Assembly (NCBI GenBank): GCA_947466085.1
Contig: CANIEC010000022.1
Location: 1-41,751 of the forward strand
Length of the DNA: 41,751 bases
DNA from: Rhodospirillales bacterium
Lineage (GTDB): Bacteria; Pseudomonadota; Alphaproteobacteria; Reyranellales; Reyranellaceae
Direction of reading: 5' to 3'
Below the pieces are notes generated by a model, which saw only the letters and a list, made by a program, of their open reading frames with translations, was not told where the DNA came from and made no database searches. Positions within the stretch are counted from its first letter, which is position 1; each line of letters begins with the position of its first letter. Below, piece by piece: positions 25,520 to 33,565 of the stretch. The position numbers were made by a program, and so were the translations under genes.

Positions 25520-26713
25520 ATGAACCCGTCCGCCCTGTCACCGGATCAGATCGAACTGCAGGCCCGTGCCCGCGAACTGGCGGCCGGCCCCGTCACTCGC
25601 CGCGCCGCCGAGGTTGACCGCACCGAGCAGTATCCCTGGGACAATGTCGAACTGCTGAAGGATGCAAAGCTGATCGGCATGACGATCCCCACGCAGTATG
25701 GCGGCCAGGGCAAGGGCTGGCTCGATGCCGTGCTCGCCATCGAGGCGCTGTCGTCTGCCTGCGCCGTCACCGGCCGCATCGCCGTCGAGACCAACATGGG
25801 CGCGATCAGCGCCGTCATGGCCTATGGCTCGGAAGAGCAGAAGAAGATGTGCGCCGACATGGTGCTGGCCGGCGACAAGCCCGCCATCTGCATCACCGAG
25901 CCCGATGCCGGCTCCGACGCCAATGGCATGACGACGCGCGCCGACAAGAAGGGCAACCGGTACGTCCTGAACGGCCGCAAGCACTGGATCACCGGCGGTG
26001 GCGTTTCCCGCCTGCACCTGATCTTCGCCAAGGTCTACGACGAGAAGGGCACGTTCGAGGGCATCGGCGGCTTCCTTGCCATCCGCGACGAGACCAAGGG
26101 CCTCAAGATCACCAAGCGCGAACCGACCATGGGCCTGCGCGGCATCCCCGAGGCGGTGATCGACCTCGAGGACATGGACGTGCCGCCGTCGGCGCTGGTG
26201 ATCCCGCCGCGCGGCCTGAAGAAGGGCTTCGCCGACCTGATGACCGCCTACAACAGCCAGCGCGTCGGCGCCGCCACGGTGGCGCTCGGCATCGCCGAGG
26301 GCGCCTACCAGCTGGCGCTCGCCTGGTCGGAGACGCGCCACCAGTTCGGCCGGCCGATCAACGAGTTCCAGGGCCTGCAATGGAAGCTCGCGGACATGTC
26401 GATCAAGCTCTCGGCCGCGCGCGCGCTGGTCTACAACGCCGCCCGCTCGGGCGAAGGCGGCTTCCCCGACATGCTGATGGCCGCGCAGGCCAAGGTCTTC
26501 ACCTCCGAGAGCGCCATCCAGATCGTCAACGAGGCGCTGCAGTTCTTCGGCGCCCGCGGCTACAGCCGCGAACTGCCGCTCGAACGCATGGCCCGCGACG
26601 TCCGCATGTTCACCATCGGCGGCGGCACGGCCGAGGTCCTGCGCAACGTCGTGGCGGGCGCGCTGCTCAAGAAGAAGCTGCCGCAGACGCGCGATGGCTG
26701 GGACAAGGCTTAA
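25520..26713 (+). CDS. Acyl-CoA dehydrogenase-fold protein, desulfinase-like active site
   Basis: This 397-residue flavoprotein has the complete acyl-CoA dehydrogenase fold: FAD/substrate segments CITEPDAGSDANGM and RKHWITGGG, and C-terminal HQFGRPINEFQGLQWKLADM. Neither known catalytic Glu position is filled: the C-terminal one is Gly368 (FTIGGGTAEV) and the helix-G one is Gln247 (YNSQRVG). Arg86 (AVTGRIAVETN) is also unusual for the family. From memory, Arg84 and Gln246 are the hallmark residues of 3-sulfinopropanoyl-CoA desulfinase of Advenella, which removes sulfite without oxidising the substrate. So a desulfinase or another non-redox reaction is more likely than dehydrogenation. It follows the cyclase pair by 12 bases. 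Confidence 0.83.
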   Translation: MNPSALSPDQIELQARARELAAGPVTRRAAEVDRTEQYPWDNVELLKDAKLIGMTIPTQYGGQGKGWLDAVLAIEALSSACAVTGRIAVETNMGAISAVMAYGSEEQKKMCADMVLAGDKPAICITEPDAGSDANGMTTRADKKGNRYVLNGRKHWITGGGVSRLHLIFAKVYDEKGTFEGIGGFLAIRDETKGLKITKREPTMGLRGIPEAVIDLEDMDVPPSALVIPPRGLKKGFADLMTAYNSQRVGAATVALGIAEGAYQLALAWSETRHQFGRPINEFQGLQWKLADMSIKLSAARALVYNAARSGEGGFPDMLMAAQAKVFTSESAIQIVNEALQFFGARGYSRELPLERMARDVRMFTIGGGTAEVLRNVVAGALLKKKLPQTRDGWDKA

Positions 26714-26740
26714 CGTCGAAGAAATCCGAACCCAAAAGCA

Positions 26741-26864
26741 CCCGTCGTCCCGACCGGAGCGCGCAGCGCGTAGTGGAGAGACCTGCTCTCAACGATTTGC
26801 CGGCTTTTGGTGGAAAGAAGGTCTCTCCGCTCCGCACCTTCGGTGCTCCGGTCGAGACGACGGG
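26741..26864. repeat. Long intergenic inverted repeat, family 1 copy B
   Basis: Outer arms are CCCGTCGTCCCGACCGGAGC and GCTCCGGTCGAGACGACGGG, inner arms AGTGGAGAGACCT and AGGTCTCTCCGCT. The side segments GCGCGCAGCGCG and GCACCTTCGGTGC each fold on themselves and differ from those of the copy at 10786-10911, while the loop core ATTTGCCGGCTTTTGGTGGA is kept. It lies between the convergent acyl-CoA dehydrogenase-fold gene and the six-cysteine protein gene. Confidence 0.88.
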
Positions 26865-26911
26865 ACTTCTTTTCACGGTCGGATCATTGGCCGAACTTCA
26901 CTTCATCTGCT

Positions 26912-27586
26912 TTACCGCCCAAACCTGTTCCACTTGCCGTCGTTACCGCGCATCAAGACGAACTCCTGGCCCTTCTTCGCGGTGGCGTCGCGCGGTGTAC
27001 AGGCGATCGAGATCCACGACTGGAAGTCCCAGCGTGCCAAGCAGCTCTCGGTCGCGCAGGGCAACTCGAACGCTGCTTCGGTCGCGGGCCCATCGCCCGA
27101 GGGCGCGTAGATCGACAAGGTGCCGCGCGACGGTTGAAGCGAGCAGGCCACCGTCAGGAACCGCGTCTTGTCCGACGCCCAGACCGGTGCGCCATGGACC
27201 GTGAACAGCCGGCCCGTGCGCTTCATCACCAACGTCCAGACGAAATCGTCGACACCGGGCGTCCGCACGACATAGAAGCGGCCGGGATCGTCGTATCGCT
27301 CGTAGAGATACTGGTAACCCGCGTCGCCATAGGGACAGTCCTGCAGCTCGATCGCCGTGCCGCCATCGATCGCGAGCCGCAGCCGATCGCCCTGACGTGA
27401 AACGCTCGGCACGTCGGCCCTGAGCCGCTGCGCCTCCTGCGGCCATTCGATCTTTTCGCTTTCGCTTGCATAGGTGGGATTGAGCGCACCCTTTGGCACG
27501 CAGGTCTTCGGCGCCTCACCAACCGCCTGCGCTAACGCAGGACAGGGAAGCAACAGAGTGGCGAGCCACAGCAGACGGACAAGCAT
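26912..27586 (-). CDS. Exported six-cysteine protein of unknown function, paralog C
   Basis: This 224-residue protein has a signal peptide (LVRLLWLATLLLPCPALAQ). I do not recognise the family. It is paralogous to the protein at 28514-29215; shared features are LAIDGG followed by a DCP, then YLYERYDDPGRF (YLYRYEKYDEIGRF in the other), a K-T-G strand, PVW-x-x-D-x-x-RF, and six cysteines at matching places in the mature part, which suggests three disulfides in the periplasm. The W-x-x-D-x-x-R-F pattern hints at a beta-rich fold. ATG 27586 is chosen by analogy with the paralog: both start 9 bases after an Rrf2-type coding end. The neighbouring upstream segment is a remnant of that regulator. Confidence 0.75.
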   Translation of the reverse strand: MLVRLLWLATLLLPCPALAQAVGEAPKTCVPKGALNPTYASESEKIEWPQEAQRLRADVPSVSRQGDRLRLAIDGGTAIELQDCPYGDAGYQYLYERYDDPGRFYVVRTPGVDDFVWTLVMKRTGRLFTVHGAPVWASDKTRFLTVACSLQPSRGTLSIYAPSGDGPATEAAFELPCATESCLARWDFQSWISIACTPRDATAKKGQEFVLMRGNDGKWNRFGR

Positions 27587-27595
27587 GGACACTCT

Positions 27596-27664
27596 TCACA
27601 TCGGATTCTTGAGCATCGTCTCCAGGCTGACGGAGCGCCCTGTCGCTTTGCTCTTTCGCCGCAT
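27596..27664 (-). pseudogene. Remnant of the Rrf2 regulator C-terminus (22 codons)
   Basis: From ATG 27664 a 22-codon frame ends in KATGRSVSLETMLKNPM, matching EATLRSVSLETMLRRPN at the end of the intact Rrf2 gene (29225-29620). A GGAAG lies 4 bases before the ATG, so it could be translated, but it is too short to fold as a regulator. Its stop lies 9 bases before the six-cysteine paralog, exactly the spacing at the intact locus. Confidence 0.7.
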
Positions 27665-27687
27665 GATACTTCCGCGACGCCAGCCAG

Positions 27688-28176
27688 TCAGTTCGATCGA
27701 GTCGTCGCGGTCGAAGATTCGTCTAGCAGTTGGTCCCAGAGGCGCTCGAAATGAGGATTCCCTTCATCAAACGCGCGTGCCATCGCGACATCGGCAATTG
27801 CCTTGTCGATCATTCCCAGACGCCTGAAAAGTTGGCCTCGGCCTACGTAGGCGATCGGGTTCGTCGGATTGAGATCGATAGATCGATCAAAGTCGGACAA
27901 GGCCATCTGATCTTCACGAAGCATCGAATACACCGTAGCGCGAGTGACGTACGCTCGATCAAAAGTCGGATTCAGCCGAACGGCCTCGTCCAGATCGCTC
28001 AATGCTTTTGCGTACTGCTGCCCCATCGCATACCCGATGCCACGACTGACAAGCGCTTCGACCTTATAGTCTGCTTTTGATTCCAAGGCAGTTGCTACAA
28101 CCGTGCAGGCTTCGATGAAGCGGTCATCGGGTGAGGGTGAGCCTTGGGCGATCTGAAGGGCTTCTGCGAATTTCAT
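27688..28176 (-). CDS. TPR-repeat protein, lower GC than its surroundings
   Basis: This 162-residue protein contains three tetratricopeptide repeats at about residues 45-145 (ALVSRGIGYAMGQQYAKAL, YVTRATVYSMLREDQMAL, YVGRGQLFRRLGMIDKAI), a superhelix for protein binding. No signal peptide is seen, so it is probably cytoplasmic. I chose ATG 28176. A TTG at 28212 opens a longer frame, but that TTG coincides with a likely -35 box. GC looks near 52%, against about 66% around it, and codon choice is more relaxed, which suggests later acquisition. It sits between the two degraded Rrf2 fragments, in the place where the other units have a six-cysteine protein. Partner and role unknown. Confidence 0.75.
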   Translation of the reverse strand: MKFAEALQIAQGSPSPDDRFIEACTVVATALESKADYKVEALVSRGIGYAMGQQYAKALSDLDEAVRLNPTFDRAYVTRATVYSMLREDQMALSDFDRSIDLNPTNPIAYVGRGQLFRRLGMIDKAIADVAMARAFDEGNPHFERLWDQLLDESSTATTRSN

Positions 28177-28184
28177 GAGCAGAT

Positions 28185-28212
28185 ACTTTATAGTTGCAGC
28201 TCCAATACTCAA
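28185..28212 (-). promoter_or_regulatory. Candidate promoter of the TPR gene, possibly leaderless
   Basis: On the minus strand TTGAGT (28212-28207) is followed after 16 bases by TAAAGT (28190-28185); TATAAA overlaps it at 14 bases. The ATG is 8 bases past the -10 box and no Shine-Dalgarno is present, so the transcript may begin at or next to the start codon. Confidence 0.35.
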
Positions 28213-28254
28213 GCTACCGTGAGTTGTATTCTCATCGGCCTCTGTCGTCGAAGA

Positions 28255-28485
28255 TCAGCCAACGTGCGATGACCCGAGCAACGTCTCCAGGCTGACGGAT
28301 CGCAACGTGGCCTCGGCGATTTCGTCGATCTCGGTCAGTATCCGTTGCAACGCGGCGCCGATCTCCGTGTCCTCGCCCGCCTCCTTGGCGCGGTTGCCCG
28401 GCGCGGGTTCGAACAGGGCGACGATGTCCATCAGCGTAATGCGGCGGCGGTTGCCGGCGATCAGGATGAAGGCCATCACGACCAA
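28255..28485 (-). pseudogene. Truncated Rrf2 regulator (C-terminal half only)
   Basis: The frame encodes GNRRRITLMDIVALFEPAPG and continues through DEIAEATLRSVSLETLLG, nearly identical to the second half of the intact regulator at 29225-29620. The N-terminal winged-helix DNA-binding half is absent. A good GGAGG-ATG pair lies upstream (ATG at about 28491), but it opens the wrong frame; the matching frame would need TTG 28485 or ATG 28476. It begins just after the stop of the six-cysteine gene at 28514. It is either a dead duplicate or a dimerisation-only fragment that could interfere with the intact regulator. Confidence 0.78.
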
Positions 28486-28513
28486 GAATCATGGATTCCT
28501 CCACATGGGTCCG

Positions 28514-29215
28514 TTACCGGTTCGACATGGTCGCCATCCAGCTTTCGCCTCGACGGGTGAGCCGCACGACTTCCCGGCCCGGCGCCTGACCTGGATGCGC
28601 CTGGCAGTCGGCATTCACGACCGTGTTGCTCTCCCAAGAAATCCGGCAATCGCCGAGCGAGACGCACGGCAACGGAGCCTCACCTTCAAGTTTCGGCTCT
28701 TCACCCGCCATGACCATGACCACGATCTGTGCTCTCGAATTCAACAGGTTGCAGGCGGCATAGGCGAATCGTGAACGATCCGGTGACCAGACAGGAAGCT
28801 CCGGGATCACAACGATTTTGCCGGTCTTCTTCACTACCAGCGCGTAGAGCAAGTCCTCGTAGAAGCGCACACCGACGATGTGAAAGCGCCCTATTTCGTC
28901 GTACTTCTCGTACCGATAGAGGTACAGGCTATCCGTGAACGGACAGTCAACAAGCGAGACGACCCGGCCACCATCGATCGCGAGATAGAGCCTGTCCAGC
29001 CAGCGCCACACGTCGTCTCTGCCGGACCAGCGCGACCTCTCCCCGGCCCAATCGAGGCTGTTGTCTCGCGGCGTGTGGTTGATCCAGTTGCGAAAGCCCT
29101 CGACTTCGGACCAGTTCTTGGCCACGCAGCCGTCTGGCCGTGTCCAGGGTTCCTGGGCGCGTGCGGCGCCGGGAACGATCAGGAGCGCGAGCAGACAGAC
29201 CAGACGTGCCAGCAT
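28514..29215 (-). CDS. Exported six-cysteine protein of unknown function, paralog A
   Basis: This 233-residue protein has a clear signal peptide (LARLVCLLALLIVPGAARAQ). The mature part carries six cysteines from Cys30 onward, in the order G-C, D-C-P, A-A-C, L-P-C, D-C, D-C, matching paralog C at 26912-27586. Shared core: LAIDGGRVVSLVDCP, YLYRYEKYDEIGRF, VVKKTGKIVVIP and PVWSPDRSRFAYAACN. I do not recognise the family; a disulfide-bonded beta-rich periplasmic protein fits. It starts 9 bases after the intact Rrf2 regulator and is certainly co-transcribed with it and the GNAT gene, so the regulator may control it. Function unknown. Confidence 0.78.
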   Translation of the reverse strand: MLARLVCLLALLIVPGAARAQEPWTRPDGCVAKNWSEVEGFRNWINHTPRDNSLDWAGERSRWSGRDDVWRWLDRLYLAIDGGRVVSLVDCPFTDSLYLYRYEKYDEIGRFHIVGVRFYEDLLYALVVKKTGKIVVIPELPVWSPDRSRFAYAACNLLNSRAQIVVMVMAGEEPKLEGEAPLPCVSLGDCRISWESNTVVNADCQAHPGQAPGREVVRLTRRGESWMATMSNR

Positions 29216-29224
29216 ACGTGCCTC

Positions 29225-29620
29225 TCAATTGGGTCGCCTCAGCATCGTCTCCAGACTGACCGACCGCAACGTCGCCTCGGCGATCTCGTCGATCTCCGTC
29301 AGCACCCGCTGCAGGGCGCCACCGATCTCGGTATCCTCGCCCGGCTCCTTGGCACGGTGGCCGGGCATCGGCTCGAACAGGGCCACGATGTCCATTAGGG
29401 TGATGCGGCGGCGGTTGCCGGTGAAGCGGTAGCCGCCCGAGGCGCCGCGCTCGGCATGCACGAGGCCCGCCGCCGCGAGGGTGCGCAGAACCTTGGCGAG
29501 ATGGTGCGTGGAGACGCCGAAGCGCTCGGCGAGATCGGCCGACGACAAGGTCCGCGCGGGATCGCGTGCCAGTTCGAGCACGGCATAGAGACCGAGGCGC
29601 GTGGCGGTCTGCAGTCTCAC
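29225..29620 (-). CDS. Rrf2-family transcriptional regulator, cysteine-free
   Basis: This 131-residue Rrf2 protein has an N-terminal winged helix (SSADLAERFGVSTHHLAKVL, then the wing GASGGYRF) and a C-terminal dimerisation helix. Rrf2 members such as IscR, NsrR and RsrR hold an Fe-S cluster through three Cys near residues 90-110; this protein has no Cys at all, so it must sense something else, or act through a partner as CymR does. The start is GTG 29620, directly after the TGA of the upstream GNAT gene. It is followed by the six-cysteine protein gene. Two partial copies of this gene lie downstream, at 28255-28485 and 27596-27664. Confidence 0.9.
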   Translation of the reverse strand: MRLQTATRLGLYAVLELARDPARTLSSADLAERFGVSTHHLAKVLRTLAAAGLVHAERGASGGYRFTGNRRRITLMDIVALFEPMPGHRAKEPGEDTEIGGALQRVLTEIDEIAEATLRSVSLETMLRRPN

Positions 29621-30055
29621 TCACAACGCCTTGTCGAGCTGCAGCGACGGCCCGGCGGTCATGCCCTGGGCGCGGAAGAAGGACAGGATCAGGTGGTCCT
29701 TGCGGTCGACCAGGGTGCGCACGCGCGTCACGCCCTGGGCCTTGAAGCGGGCGGCCAGTGCCTCGAACAGCGCGCTGCCCGTGCCCTTCAGCCGAAGCTT
29801 GGGATCGACCTGGATGGCGAACACCCAGCCGGCCGGCGGCTGGCCGAACTCCCAGGCGCGCACTTCACCCGCGATGAAGCCGGCCAGCACGCCCCGGGGC
29901 GTCTCGGCCACCAGGAAGTGCCGTTCCGGCGGCCCGCCGGCGTAGCGGGCCAGCATGTCCTGCCAGTAGGCGGCCTTGGCCTGCCCGGTCAGCCGCGCGT
30001 CGAGGGCGGCGATGGCCGGCAAATCCACAGGTTCGGCGGGACGAATGGCGATCAT
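29621..30055 (-). CDS. GNAT-family N-acetyltransferase
   Basis: This 144-residue single-domain GNAT protein transfers an acetyl group from acetyl-CoA to an amine of an unknown acceptor. It starts with IAIRPAEPVDLPAIAALDAR; the acetyl-CoA pyrophosphate loop is RLKGTGSALFEAL (about residues 88-100), after the strand VFAIQVDP. The C-terminal strand has DRKDHLILSFFRAQGM. It is the first gene of a minus-strand operon with the Rrf2 regulator (zero-base gap) and the six-cysteine protein. It diverges from boxC across 78 bases containing a palindrome. Confidence 0.87.
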   Translation of the reverse strand: MIAIRPAEPVDLPAIAALDARLTGQAKAAYWQDMLARYAGGPPERHFLVAETPRGVLAGFIAGEVRAWEFGQPPAGWVFAIQVDPKLRLKGTGSALFEALAARFKAQGVTRVRTLVDRKDHLILSFFRAQGMTAGPSLQLDKAL

Positions 30056-30090
30056 GAAGCTTGACAGAATGGCGTTGCGCCAGGAAAAGT

Positions 30091-30102
30091 AAATACGTAT
30101 TT
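30091..30102. promoter_or_regulatory. Palindrome in the boxC/GNAT divergent promoter region
   Basis: AAATACGTATTT is a perfect 12-base palindrome in an AT-rich patch between the divergent boxC and GNAT genes, followed by a second inverted repeat GAATT-ACCC-AATTC ending 10 bases before boxC. This is a plausible operator for a benzoyl-CoA-responsive repressor, though no such regulator gene lies in the window. Confidence 0.45.
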
Positions 30103-30133
30103 CAGTACCGAATTACCCAATTCAGGAAATGCC

Positions 30134-31786
30134 ATGGCCGCCGCGCCCATCGACTTCCGCACCGAACCCTCTCGTTACAAGCACTGGAAGCTCGCGTTCG
30201 AGAACGGCGTCGCCTATCTCACGATGGACGTGAACGAGGAGGGCGGGCTGAAGCCCGGCTACAAGCTGAAGCTCAATTCCTACGACCTCGGCGTCGACAT
30301 CGAACTGGCCGATGCCGTGCAGCGCCTGCGCTTCGAGCATCCCGAGATCGGCGCCGTCGTCATCCGCAGCCAGCGCGACCGCATCTTCTGCTCCGGCGCC
30401 AACATCAACATGCTTGGCCTCTCGACGCACGATCACAAGGTCAACTTCTGCAAGTTCACCAACGAGACGCGGCTGGCCATCGAAGACGCCAGCATCCACT
30501 CCGGCCAGACCTACATCTGCTCGATCAACGGCATCGCTGCCGGCGGCGGCTACGAGCTGGCGCTGGCCTGCGAGCAGATCCTGCTGGCCGACGACGGATC
30601 GAGCGCGGTGTCGCTGCCCGAGCTGCCGCTGCTGGCGGTGCTGCCGGGCACCGGCGGGCTGACCCGCCTGGTCGACAAGCGCATGGTCCGCCGCGACCAT
30701 GCCGACTTCTTCTGCACGACGGCCGAGGGCCTGCGCGGCAAGCGGGCGCGCGAGTGGCGACTGGTCGACCAGCTCATCCCGCCTTCGAAGCTGGTGGAGC
30801 AGACGCAGAAGATTGCCGAGGAGGTCGCGGCGAAGTCGTCGCGTCCGAAGGAGGCCAAGGGCATCGCGCTGCCGACGGTGGAACGCCAGATCGAGGGTGA
30901 CACGCTTCGCTATGCCAACCTCACCGTCGAGATCGACCGCGACGGCCGTTCGGCGAAGTTCCGCCTCAACGGCCCCTCCTCCGCGCCGCCCGACGACGTG
31001 CACGCGGCCGGCGCCGCCTTCTGGCCGCTCGCACTGGCCCGCGAGTTCGACGATGCGATGATGCATCTGCGCCTCAACGAAACCGAGATCGGCACCTGGG
31101 TGCTGACCAGCCAGGGCGATGCCGCGCTGGTCGAGGCCTACGATGCCGTACTCGCGAAGAATGCCGACGACTGGCTGGTCCGCGAGATCGTGCTCTACTG
31201 GAAGCGCACCCTGAAGCGGCTCGACGTGAGCTCGCGCAGCCTGATCGCGCTGATCGAGCCCGGCTCCTGCTTCACCGGCACCCTGCTCGAGGTCGCGCTG
31301 GCGGCCGACCGTTCCTATATGCTGGACGGCGTGTTCGAGGGCTCGAACCTGCCGGCCGCCACGGTGCGGCTGACCGACATGAATTTCGGCCCCTATCCGA
31401 TGGGCAACGGGCTGACGCGGCTCTCGACGCGCTTTCTCAATGATCCCGGCCACGTCGACACGCTGAAGGACCAGGCCCGCGAACCGCTGGACGCCGCCGC
31501 GGCCGACGAGGCCGGCCTCGTCACCTTCACGCCCGACGACATCGACTGGGAAGACGAGGTGCGCCTCGCCGTCGAGGAACGCGCCGGCTTCTCGCCCGAC
31601 GGGCTGATCGGCATGGAGGCGAACCTGCGCTTCCCCGGTCCCGAGACGATGGAAACGAAGATCTTCGCGCGCCTGTCGGCCTGGCAGAACTGGATCTTCC
31701 AGCGGCCCAACGCGACGGGCCCGGAAGGCGCGCTGAAACTCTACGGCACCGGCAAGCAGAGCAAGTACGACCGCAAGCGGGCTTGA
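30134..31786 (+). CDS. boxC: Benzoyl-CoA-dihydrodiol lyase (2,3-epoxybenzoyl-CoA dihydrolase) BoxC
   Basis: This 550-residue crotonase-superfamily enzyme opens the ring of 2,3-epoxybenzoyl-CoA by hydrolysis, releasing formate and 3,4-dehydroadipyl-CoA semialdehyde. Its length, about twice that of a plain crotonase, is typical of BoxC. The N-terminal crotonase half contains FCSGANINMLGL (oxyanion hole), GIAAGGGYELALACEQI and SLPELPLLAVLPGTGGLTRL, with both active-site acids (GGGYE and PE) present, unlike the crotonase-fold protein at 6539. The second half begins with a segment from about residue 255 (ANLTVEIDRDGRSAKFRLNG) and ends ALKLYGTGKQSKYDRKRA. AGGAA precedes ATG 30134. It is the first gene of the box cluster; a long repeat separates it from boxB. 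Confidence 0.95.
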   Translation: MAAAPIDFRTEPSRYKHWKLAFENGVAYLTMDVNEEGGLKPGYKLKLNSYDLGVDIELADAVQRLRFEHPEIGAVVIRSQRDRIFCSGANINMLGLSTHDHKVNFCKFTNETRLAIEDASIHSGQTYICSINGIAAGGGYELALACEQILLADDGSSAVSLPELPLLAVLPGTGGLTRLVDKRMVRRDHADFFCTTAEGLRGKRAREWRLVDQLIPPSKLVEQTQKIAEEVAAKSSRPKEAKGIALPTVERQIEGDTLRYANLTVEIDRDGRSAKFRLNGPSSAPPDDVHAAGAAFWPLALAREFDDAMMHLRLNETEIGTWVLTSQGDAALVEAYDAVLAKNADDWLVREIVLYWKRTLKRLDVSSRSLIALIEPGSCFTGTLLEVALAADRSYMLDGVFEGSNLPAATVRLTDMNFGPYPMGNGLTRLSTRFLNDPGHVDTLKDQAREPLDAAAADEAGLVTFTPDDIDWEDEVRLAVEERAGFSPDGLIGMEANLRFPGPETMETKIFARLSAWQNWIFQRPNATGPEGALKLYGTGKQSKYDRKRA

Positions 31787-31791
31787 GGGAT

Positions 31792-31908
31792 TTCCTCCCC
31801 ATTCAAATGGGGAGGTGCCCCGTCATCGGGGCGGAGGGGTCATCGCGGCGCGCGAGCCTGACCCCTCCGTCCACTTCGTGGACACCTCCCCATTTGAATG
31901 GGGAGGAA
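31792..31908. repeat. Cloverleaf-like inverted repeat, family 2 copy A
   Basis: The ends CCTCCCCATTCAAATGGGGAGG and its near-identical reverse complement are each palindromic as well. Inside are a side hairpin CCCCGTCATCGGGG, an inner stem CGGAGGGGTCA/TGACCCCTCCG, and a second side hairpin TCCACTTCGTGGA. The same plan with different side hairpins recurs at 40952-41065. It lies between boxC and boxB, just before the boxB ribosome site. Confidence 0.9.
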
Positions 31909-31928
31909 TTTGAGCAAGGAGACTCACG

Positions 31929-33346
<1,418 letters not shown>

Positions 33347-33347
<1 letters not shown>

Positions 33348-33404
33348 GAGGCGGGGCCTCCAATGACCCGCCTGCGCTTGGGGTCACAGGCGGGTCGCGC
33401 CTCC
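33347..33404 (+). other. Nested hairpin at the 3' end of boxB
   Basis: GACCCGCCTG (33365-33374) and CAGGCGGGTC (33387-33396) form a perfect 10-bp stem with a 12-base loop; flanking GGAGGCG (33347-33353) and CGCCTCC (33398-33404) can extend it. It directly follows the boxB stop. There is no T-run, so it is more likely an mRNA-stabilising hairpin than a classical terminator. The next 160 bases hold no gene I can support. Confidence 0.55.
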
Positions 33405-33565
33405 GGTGGGAATAGAGGCAGGGAGGCCGTCCTGGGTCGACGGCGAGCTTCAACATGCCTCGCCGGGCCCCGCCGGGGTTGTGATCACCCTGTGGCTTGC
33501 GTCGACGGTGCGGGCTGGGGCACCTTGCGTTGCCCGCTATTCAGCGCCCGCGAGGTTCACCCGTC

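Noticed and set aside
31792..31908. The CCTCCCC-type repeat between boxC and boxB as a CRISPR unit or an att site.
   Set aside because: No spacer array and no integrase nearby; the architecture is that of a dispersed palindromic repeat.
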